Below, in pieces: positions 38,879-44,936 of a stretch of 44,936 nucleotides of DNA. Below the pieces are notes generated by a model. That model was given only the letters and a program-made list of their open reading frames with translations, was not told the origin of the DNA and did not search any database. Positions within the stretch are counted from its first letter, which is position 1; the number at the start of each line of letters is the position of its first letter. Source of the stretch: Clostridia bacterium (GTDB taxonomy: Bacteria > Bacillota > Clostridia > Saccharofermentanales > Saccharofermentanaceae); the NCBI GenBank assembly GCA_024403775.1, contig JAKSRE010000021.1:1-44936 (forward strand). The letters run 5' to 3'. The translations under genes and the position numbers were made by a program.

Positions 38879-40069
38879 TCACTTATTCTTAATCAGACTA
38901 CGCGTAAGTCTTCTAGCTTCTTCATCAGAAGATAAAATATCCTCAAGACTAACCTTGTCATTCATTCTTAAACCATTTCTCATATTATCGCATACACTAT
39001 GAACTAATAAATGGACATCATAAAACGATATCTCATTTCTCAAGAAAGAAAATACTGCTTCTTCATTAGCTGCATTCATTATTGCAGGCATAACACCTCC
39101 AATACGTCCACATTCATAAGCTAAATCAAGAAGAGTAAAAACTGAGGTATCACACTTCTCAAAAGTAATATTGGAACAAGCTGAACTAAATGGATCAAAT
39201 TCTTCCAAAAATGCATTTCCACGTTCAGGATAATAAAGTGCAACCATAATTGGCATAATCATGGAAGGCTTACCCATCTGTGCCAATACTGAACCATCCT
39301 TAAGTCGAATCATGGAATGAATTATACTTTGTGGATGAACAACAACATCTATTTTATCTACACTGACACCAAAAAGATGACTGGCCTCAATAACTTCAAG
39401 TCCTTTATTCATCATTGTTGAAGAATCAATGGTTATCTTTCCACCCATATTCCAAGTCGGATGTTTGAGTGCATCAGAAAGAGAAACACTTTTAAGCTGC
39501 TCCAAAGAATATCCTCTAAAAGGTCCTCCAGAAGCAGTTAATAAGATTCTATCAAGATTTTCCTTCTTCTCACCCCAAAGGCACTGCCAAATAGCGCAAT
39601 GTTCACTATCAACAGGAAGAAGATTAACTTTCTTTTCTTTAACTAGTGGCATAACAATATCACCACCAGCAACCAAGGTCTCCTTATTTGCAAGTGCAAT
39701 ATCCTTACCGCTATTTATGGCATCAATCACTGGTCTTAATCCAGCAACACCTACCATACTGGCAACAACTATGTCCGTATCATCATTAACTGCCAACTCA
39801 CTATTACACTCTTTACCAGTATAAACAACTGGCTTAACAAAACCGCTAATATTTATCTGTTCAATTTTATTCGAGAATTCACGTGCCTTATCCTCATTAC
39901 TTATAGCAACATTTTTTGGTCTGAATTTAACCACCTGATCTAAAAGTAAATCTATATTCGATGAACAGCTTAATCCCTCAACGACAAAATCGTCAGGATT
40001 ATTCCTAACGACTTCCAATGTCTGGGTTCCAATAGAACCTGTTGAACCTAAAATAGTTAACCTTTTCAT
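38879..40069 (-). CDS. dxr: 1-deoxy-D-xylulose-5-phosphate reductoisomerase
   Basis: Dxr makes MEP from DXP with NADPH. The 396-residue protein has the Rossmann start LGSTGSIGTQTLEV, ALANKETLVAGG, the metal-site PVDSEHCAIWQ, TASGGPFRG and the ASHLFGV and HPQSIIHSM segments. All are intact. The start follows a GGGAG site, 14 bases after cdsA. Confidence 0.97.
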   Translation of the reverse strand: MKRLTILGSTGSIGTQTLEVVRNNPDDFVVEGLSCSSNIDLLLDQVVKFRPKNVAISNEDKAREFSNKIEQINISGFVKPVVYTGKECNSELAVNDDTDIVVASMVGVAGLRPVIDAINSGKDIALANKETLVAGGDIVMPLVKEKKVNLLPVDSEHCAIWQCLWGEKKENLDRILLTASGGPFRGYSLEQLKSVSLSDALKHPTWNMGGKITIDSSTMMNKGLEVIEASHLFGVSVDKIDVVVHPQSIIHSMIRLKDGSVLAQMGKPSMIMPIMVALYYPERGNAFLEEFDPFSSACSNITFEKCDTSVFTLLDLAYECGRIGGVMPAIMNAANEEAVFSFLRNEISFYDVHLLVHSVCDNMRNGLRMNDKVSLEDILSSDEEARRLTRSLIKNK

Positions 40070-40083
40070 TTATACTCCCTTTA

Positions 40084-40947
40084 TTAATGCAGGAAAGATG
40101 CAACAAATGCCAAAATCAAACTTAATGGCAATGTAAAAAACGCACTGTCAAATCTATCCAGCATTCCACCATGTCCAGGCATAAACTTACCGTAATCCTT
40201 AATGCCAACATGACGCTTAATTACAGATGCAATCCAATCACCTAACTGAGACATAACTGAAATCAATATGCCCAGAACAAAGATAATAATTGAAAATAAC
40301 ACAATATTAATCTGTATACTGTCAAGTTTATAGATAATTAAATCACTATATAAAACTACTACCAGAGCACAGCAAATGGCACCACCGATTGAACCTTCCC
40401 AAGTTTTTTTTGGACTAATATGTGGAACAATCTTATGCTTACCCATAAGAACTCCACAAAAGTAAGCGAACACATCTGATACCCATGGAGCAATAAGTGC
40501 TGGAATCATATAAAACCAGCCATTTTCGACAAATAAAACCGATGTTACTAAACAAAACAAAGGAAATGTTACATATACAATAGTGAAAGAAGTAGCAATT
40601 CCATCCTCAAGAGGTTTCTCACTTTTGTTTAAAATAGCAGGCATAATTGAAGCAATCATGCACAATAAAAGTTCAACAAAAAGATATACTGCAGAGGCAA
40701 ATATGAAGTCTTTTTTAAGCAAATAGGTTAAACCTATTGTACCAAGAGCCAGTATTCCACCAGCAACAATCATTGAAGGCATAGGTTTATAGCCACCTTC
40801 TTTAAGAGCCTTATGCATCTCATTACCTGCAACAGAGCCAACAATCAAAGCAAATACCAAAGCCATTAATGGCATAAAGTATGCAGGAATAATAAATGCG
40901 GCTACTACAATGATAAAAATAATGCCAGTTATAACACGCTGCTTCAT
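40084..40947 (-). CDS. cdsA: Phosphatidate cytidylyltransferase
   Basis: CdsA makes CDP-diacylglycerol from phosphatidate and CTP at the membrane. The 287-residue protein has about eight hydrophobic helices and the C-terminal signature SQLGDWIASVIKRHVGIKDY followed by PGHGGMLDRFDS, where the conserved Asp residues bind metal. SPKKTWEGSIGG precedes it. It starts 11 bases after uppS. Confidence 0.96.
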   Translation of the reverse strand: MKQRVITGIIFIIVVAAFIIPAYFMPLMALVFALIVGSVAGNEMHKALKEGGYKPMPSMIVAGGILALGTIGLTYLLKKDFIFASAVYLFVELLLCMIASIMPAILNKSEKPLEDGIATSFTIVYVTFPLFCLVTSVLFVENGWFYMIPALIAPWVSDVFAYFCGVLMGKHKIVPHISPKKTWEGSIGGAICCALVVVLYSDLIIYKLDSIQINIVLFSIIIFVLGILISVMSQLGDWIASVIKRHVGIKDYGKFMPGHGGMLDRFDSAFFTLPLSLILAFVASFLH

Positions 40948-40958
40948 ACTATGTATCC

Positions 40959-41720
40959 TTACTCTTCCTTATCATTTTTAGACAAACCACCATATCGTCT
41001 GTCTCGTTTTGCATAATCTTTAAAAGCCTGAGTTAATTCATCAAAACCAAAATCAGGCCACAAACAATCAGAAATCCAAAGTTCTGAGTAAGCTGACTCC
41101 CATAAAAGGAAATTAGATAAACGCATCTCACCACTTGGTCTTATAATTAAATCCGGATCTGGAACATCTGGTAAATACATATTTTCAGAGATCAATTTCT
41201 CATCTATATCAGAAATATCCAGTTCACCACTTTTTACCTTCTCAGATATCTTCTGAACTGCATTAACGAGTTCTCTTCTTCCACCATAATTAAATGCAAC
41301 TATAAGCTGCATCTTCTTACGATTAACAGATCTTCTCTCACCTTCCTCGCATACTTTACGAATATTCTCAGGGAGAGAAGCGATATCACCAGTAAATCTT
41401 ACTCGGATACCCTCTTGTTCAAGTTCAGCATCGTATCTGTCAAAAAATTCTACAAACAGCTTCATAAGCTGGTCAACCTCATCCTGAGGTCTAGACCAGT
41501 TCTCTGTTGAAAAAGCATACACTGTAAGATATTTAACACCATAATTACCACAATTACGGCACAATTCTTTTAGGTTCTCAGCTCCAGCACGATGTCCAGC
41601 AGAACGAGGAAGCATGCGTTTTTTTGCCCAACGGCCATTACCATCCATAATAACACCTAAGGACTCTGGAACTTTTATTACTTCATCAGAAGAGTTGTTT
41701 TTATTACCAAATAAAGCCAT
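40959..41720 (-). CDS. uppS: Isoprenyl (undecaprenyl) diphosphate synthase
   Basis: UppS adds isopentenyl units in cis to make undecaprenyl diphosphate, the lipid carrier for wall synthesis. The 253-residue protein has the catalytic IMDGNGRWAK (Asp 26), SAGHRAGAENL, YAFSTENW, FNYGGRRELVNAV and RPSGEMRLSNF, all typical. The ribosome site is weak (AGGTTAAC). A strong hairpin lies just upstream in the frr-uppS gap. Confidence 0.97.
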   Translation of the reverse strand: MALFGNKNNSSDEVIKVPESLGVIMDGNGRWAKKRMLPRSAGHRAGAENLKELCRNCGNYGVKYLTVYAFSTENWSRPQDEVDQLMKLFVEFFDRYDAELEQEGIRVRFTGDIASLPENIRKVCEEGERRSVNRKKMQLIVAFNYGGRRELVNAVQKISEKVKSGELDISDIDEKLISENMYLPDVPDPDLIIRPSGEMRLSNFLLWESAYSELWISDCLWPDFGFDELTQAFKDYAKRDRRYGGLSKNDKEE

Positions 41721-41753
41721 CTGTTAACCTATTTACGAAAATAAATCATAAAT

Positions 41754-41777
41754 GAAGCGAAGTACAAACTTCGCTTC
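41754..41777 (-). terminator. Strong intergenic hairpin between frr and uppS (terminator or attenuator)
   Basis: A perfect 10-base-pair stem (GAAGCGAAGT / ACTTCGCTTC) with a 4-base loop starts 9 bases past the frr stop. The minus-strand tail is T-rich (ATTTATGATTTATTTT) but has no clean T run, so termination is likely partial. Confidence 0.5.
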
Positions 41778-41785
41778 TATATGAA

Positions 41786-42352
41786 TTAGATTTCCATCAA
41801 TTCCTTTTCTTTCTTCTCACAAGTCTTCTCTACTTCAGCGATAAACTTGTCAGTAATCTTCTGAACCTTGTCCTCAAATTCCTTAAGAACATCGTCAGTA
41901 AGCTCTTTCTTCTTATTTGCAGCTCTCATCTTATCAATAGCATCACGACGAACATTACGGATAGCAACCTTGCTCTCTTCACCGTAACCCTTAACAGACT
42001 TAGCAAGTTCCTTACGTCTCTCCTCTGTAAGAATTGGGAAAACAAGACGGATAATCTTACCATCGTTACTTGGATTGATGCCGAGATCAGAAGCAATAAT
42101 AGCACGTTCAATCTCCTTAAGCATTGAAGGATCCCATGGAGCAAGAGTAATCATTCTAGCTTCAGGAACTTGAATATTAGCTACAGCATTAAGTGGTGAT
42201 GGTGCACCATAATAATCAACAGTAATCTTATCAAGAACATGTGGATTAGCACGACCTGCGCGAATACCATTAAAATTCTCTACAAGATTAGAAATTGTCT
42301 TAGACATCTTATCTTCAATTACGTCGTAATCATTCTTTGTAATCTCGATCAT
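41786..42352 (-). CDS. frr: Ribosome recycling factor
   Basis: Frr splits post-termination ribosomes with EF-G. The 188-residue protein has the conserved three-helix bundle sequence, with GIRAGRANPHVLD near 31, DYYGAPSPLN, LAPWDPSMLKEIE and the RRDAIDKM segment. GGAGG lies 7 bases before the ATG. It follows pyrH by 17 bases. Confidence 0.97.
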   Translation of the reverse strand: MIEITKNDYDVIEDKMSKTISNLVENFNGIRAGRANPHVLDKITVDYYGAPSPLNAVANIQVPEARMITLAPWDPSMLKEIERAIIASDLGINPSNDGKIIRLVFPILTEERRKELAKSVKGYGEESKVAIRNVRRDAIDKMRAANKKKELTDDVLKEFEDKVQKITDKFIAEVEKTCEKKEKELMEI

Positions 42353-42369
42353 ATTTATACCTCCAAAAT

Positions 42370-43077
42370 TTACTCTACGATTGTACCAAGATTCTCACCT
42401 GAAGCAATTCTTACGATATTCTCAGGCTCCTTCATTGAAAATACAAGGATTCTTGTATTATTGTCTCTACACAACGCAGCAGCAGTAGAATCCATAACCT
42501 TAAGATTATACTTAAGTACATCATCATGACTAACTACATCATATTTAACAGCATCAGGATATACATTAGGATCCTTATCGTATACACCATCAACCATTGT
42601 TGCCTTCATAAATACATCAGCACCAATCTCATTAGCTCTTAATGCTGCACCTGTATCTGTCGAAAAGAATGGGTTACCAGTACCACATGCAAAGATAACA
42701 ACTCTACCCTTCTCAAGGTGTCTAACTGCTCTCTTCTTAATATATGGCTCAGCCATCTGACGACATTCAACAGCTGACATAACTCTTGTAGTAGCTCCAT
42801 GCTGCTCAAGTGCATCAGAAAGAGCAAGAGCATTCATAAGAGTAGCAAGCATTCCCATATGATCAGCAGTTACTCTGTCCATAGCTTCAGAAGATCTTCC
42901 ACGCCAGAAATTTCCTCCACCTACTACTAAAGCAACCTGTACGCCTAAATCAGTAACCTTCTTAATCTGTTCTGTAATTTTAATTACAACACTATCATCA
43001 ATACCAATCTTCTTCTCACCAGCAAGTGCCTCTCCGCTTATCTTGAGAAGAATTCTTTTATATTTAGGTTCACTCAT
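42370..43077 (-). CDS. pyrH: UMP kinase
   Basis: PyrH phosphorylates UMP to UDP. This 235-residue amino-acid-kinase family protein has [54 protein letters not shown] and [13 protein letters not shown]. Length and motifs are normal. The ATG is behind GGAGG (9 bases). It leads the long core transcript after the tsf terminator. Confidence 0.97.
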   Translation of the reverse strand: MSEPKYKRILLKISGEALAGEKKIGIDDSVVIKITEQIKKVTDLGVQVALVVGGGNFWRGRSSEAMDRVTADHMGMLATLMNALALSDALEQHGATTRVMSAVECRQMAEPYIKKRAVRHLEKGRVVIFACGTGNPFFSTDTGAALRANEIGADVFMKATMVDGVYDKDPNVYPDAVKYDVVSHDDVLKYNLKVMDSTAAALCRDNNTRILVFSMKEPENIVRIASGENLGTIVE

Positions 43078-43122
43078 AAAATTACACCTCCGTATATTCC
43101 CATCTATTGTATATTTAAATAT

Positions 43123-43151
43123 AAAATAATAAAAGACTTGACAGTATACAA
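43123..43151 (-). promoter_or_regulatory. Possible promoter of pyrH and the downstream core cluster
   Basis: On the minus strand TTGTAT (43146-43151) and TATTTT (43123-43128) are 17 bases apart, between the tsf terminator and the pyrH ribosome site. Other A+T-rich matches overlap, so the exact boxes are uncertain, although a promoter in this gap is expected. Confidence 0.3.
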
Positions 43152-43197
43152 ATATTCATTTTGTGTAGCTTATGTTCAAAATAAATCGCAAAAGAAA

Positions 43198-43224
43198 ACC
43201 CGATTCGTAAAAAACGAACCGGGT
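43198..43224 (-). terminator. Intrinsic terminator after tsf
   Basis: On the minus strand ACCCGGTTCGT and ACGAATCGGGT pair around a T6 loop and are followed by TTTTCTTTT. This ends the rpsB-tsf transcript 27 bases past the tsf stop and separates it from pyrH. Confidence 0.85.
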
Positions 43225-43250
43225 CTTAATAACTTAATTATACTGATTAA

Positions 43251-44189
43251 TTACAAACCAGCCTGAGCCATAACCTCTGCAGCGAAGTCATCAGCCTTCT
43301 TCTCGATACCCTCACCAAGACCAAATCTTGTGAATCTAACGATTGAAATCTCACAACCAAGCTCCTTAGCAACAGAAGCAACATACTGCTCTACTGTCAT
43401 TGAATCATCCTTAACATACTCCTGATTCAAAAGACAGTTAATCTTGTAGAAGTTCTTGATCTGACCAGGAACGATTCTTGTTGAAATAATCTGCTCTGGC
43501 TTACCCTCAGCAATAGCCTTATTTGTGATAATAGCTACTTCCTTATCAATCTCCTCAGCAGGAACGTCTGACTCTGCTACCCATGAAGGGTTAGAAGCAG
43601 CAATCTGCATTCCGATATCTCTTGCCATCTGCTTGTATGTAGGGTTGTTGATTACATCATCGTTATCAACAGCGATCTCTACAAGAACGCCTACCTTACC
43701 ACCAGCGTGGATGTAAGAAGCAACTGAACCCATACCGTTAACCTCATAAAGTGAGAAACGACGGATTGATGTATTCTCTCCGATATCAGCAATAGCTTCC
43801 TTCTGGAAATCCAAAACTGTCTTTGACTCATCTGAAGCAAGATTCTGTGCAAAAAGTGCATCAACATCAGCTGGCTTCTTAGCCATGATGTGGTTAGCAA
43901 CCTCTGATACGAATGACTTAAACTTAGGTGTGTTAGCAGCGAAGTCTGTCTCGATGTTAACCTCAACAATCAAACCTGACTTAGAATCAGCAGAAATCAA
44001 ATCAGCAACTGTACCCTCTGCTGCAACTCTGCTTGCCTTCTTCTCAGCCTTAGCCATACCCTTCTCGCGGAGCCAAGCCTTAGCCTTCTCAATATCACCA
44101 TCAGCCTCTGTAAGAGCACGCTTACAATCCATAATACCGCAATCTGTAAGTTCGCGGAGTTCCTTAACCTGTTGAGCTGTAATAGCCAT
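43251..44189 (-). CDS. tsf: Elongation factor Ts
   Basis: EF-Ts exchanges GDP on EF-Tu. The start is ATG 44189 (MAITAQQVKEL), 8 bases after GGAGG; the TTG at 44204 precedes that site. The 312-residue product has the UBA-like N-domain with RELTDCGIMDCKRAL, the EF-Tu contact TDFAANT, and the core with HIAASNP-like MQIAASNPSWV. The coiled-coil part is present. rpsB is 33 bases upstream. Confidence 0.96.
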   Translation of the reverse strand: MAITAQQVKELRELTDCGIMDCKRALTEADGDIEKAKAWLREKGMAKAEKKASRVAAEGTVADLISADSKSGLIVEVNIETDFAANTPKFKSFVSEVANHIMAKKPADVDALFAQNLASDESKTVLDFQKEAIADIGENTSIRRFSLYEVNGMGSVASYIHAGGKVGVLVEIAVDNDDVINNPTYKQMARDIGMQIAASNPSWVAESDVPAEEIDKEVAIITNKAIAEGKPEQIISTRIVPGQIKNFYKINCLLNQEYVKDDSMTVEQYVASVAKELGCEISIVRFTRFGLGEGIEKKADDFAAEVMAQAGL

Positions 44190-44222
44190 TGTATTGTCCT
44201 CCAAAATATAAAAATCTGTTAA

Positions 44223-44936
44223 TTATGCTTCTGTAGCCTCTGTCTCAACTGCCTCAACAGTCTCTGGGGCATCCTCTGTCTCTGTAGCCTCAGCTGCGAA
44301 CTGCTCGCCCTGATTAGCCTCGATAACTGCATCAGCCATCTTGCTAGCGAAAAGCTTAACTGCACGGATAGCGTCATCGTTACCTGGGATTACATAATCA
44401 ACCTCATCTGGATCACAGTTTGTATCAACAACAGCGATGATTGGGATGTTAAGTCTTCTAGCCTCAGCAACAGCCAAGTGCTCCTTCTTTGTATCAACAA
44501 CGAACATAACTGCTGGGAGCTTCTTCATTCCAACAAGACCACCAAGGTTAAGCTCGAGCTTCTCCATCTCCTTCTTGAGGTTAGCAACTTCCTTCTTAGG
44601 GCGGATATCAAAAGAACCATCCTTCTCCATCTCACGGAGATCCAAAAGTCTCTGAACTCTCTTCTCAATTGTTCTGAAGTTTGTAAGTGTACCACCGAGC
44701 CAACGGTTGTTTACATAGTACATACCACAACGCTCAGCCTCTTCCTTAATAGAATCCTGAGCCTGCTTCTTTGTACCTACAAACAATACATCACCCTCCT
44801 TAGCGAGGTTAAGCATAGCCATGTAAGCCTCATCAGCCTTACGAACTGTCTTCTGCAAATCGATGATGTGGATTGTGTTACGCTCTGTGAAGATGTACTC
44901 CTTCATCTTAGGGTTCCAACGACGTGTCTGGTGACC
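44223..44936 (-). CDS. rpsB: 30S ribosomal protein S2 (5' end outside window)
   Basis: The visible 238 residues begin in the family's [11 protein letters not shown] segment and go on with [36 protein letters not shown] and [20 protein letters not shown], all conserved in S2. Only a short N-terminal part should be missing beyond 44936. The last 25 residues or so are an acidic tail of Glu, Thr, Ala and Val, more extended than in many S2 proteins. It is followed by tsf, the universal pairing. Confidence 0.97.
   Translation of the reverse strand, partial: GHQTRRWNPKMKEYIFTERNTIHIIDLQKTVRKADEAYMAMLNLAKEGDVLFVGTKKQAQDSIKEEAERCGMYYVNNRWLGGTLTNFRTIEKRVQRLLDLREMEKDGSFDIRPKKEVANLKKEMEKLELNLGGLVGMKKLPAVMFVVDTKKEHLAVAEARRLNIPIIAVVDTNCDPDEVDYVIPGNDDAIRAVKLFASKMADAVIEANQGEQFAAEATETEDAPETVEAVETEATEA

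Noticed and set aside
43138..43190. Plus-strand TTGACA at 43138-43143 as a promoter
   Set aside because: No suitable -10 lies 16-18 bases on and no plus-strand gene follows.

Overview
The window is A+T-rich, densely packed chromosome from a low-GC Firmicute. Gene order and protein families point to the Lachnospiraceae, with Butyrivibrio/Pseudobutyrivibrio-like relatives as my best guess (inferred from remembered family features, not from a search). Supporting points are a PolC-type replicase, the rpsB-tsf / pyrH-frr-uppS-cdsA-dxr-rseP-ispG order, the def-fmt-rsmB-rlmN-stp-prkC-rsgA-rpe-thiN string, and AGGAGG-type ribosome binding sites. Almost everything is housekeeping; I see no prophage, insertion sequence, CRISPR array, tRNA or rRNA.

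Layout. (1) 1-4500, minus: a Tad-type pilus operon (tadZ-tadA-tadB-tadC, then two near-identical small pilin genes; the last is cut by the window edge). A divergent gene (4712-5827) encodes an unrecognised protein with two zinc ribbons. (2) 5909-10978, minus: purM of a long type resembling Bacteroidetes PurM, the RNase P RNA gene rnpB, then nif3-like, trmK and dnaG. The rpoD gene often found between dnaG and trmK is absent. (3) 11082-13165, minus: dapA-dapB-yajC. (4) 13330-15509, plus: queA-tgt for queuosine. (5) 15568-21254 and on, minus: a diadenylate cyclase fused to a YbbR domain, a Crp/Fnr regulator with a Cys-rich insert, nagA, a PHP hydrolase, then the 3' end of the large core cluster (thiN, rpe, rsgA, prkC, stp, rlmN, rsmB, fmt, def, priA, polC, ispG, rseP, dxr, cdsA, uppS, frr, pyrH), ending at 43077. 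(6) 43251-44936, minus: rpsB (partial)-tsf with its own terminator.

How the genes fit together: the core cluster joins translation (rpsB, tsf, frr, def, fmt, rlmN, rsmB, rsgA), isoprenoid and envelope lipid supply (dxr, ispG, uppS, cdsA), replication (polC, priA), intramembrane proteolysis (rseP) and the PrkC/Stp muropeptide-sensing phosphorylation pair.

The most notable observations are a PolC whose 3'-5' exonuclease domain keeps its fold-level similarity but seems to have lost its catalytic residues; a single-polypeptide CdaA-YbbR (CdaR-like) fusion; a PrkC with an extra InlB-like domain and a Thr/Pro minisatellite stalk; tandem duplicated pilins; and the rpoD-less dnaG locus. None is a clearly new multi-gene system. 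They are departures within known families, inferred by eye from motifs. Start codons were adjusted where a ribosome binding site clearly marks a downstream start.
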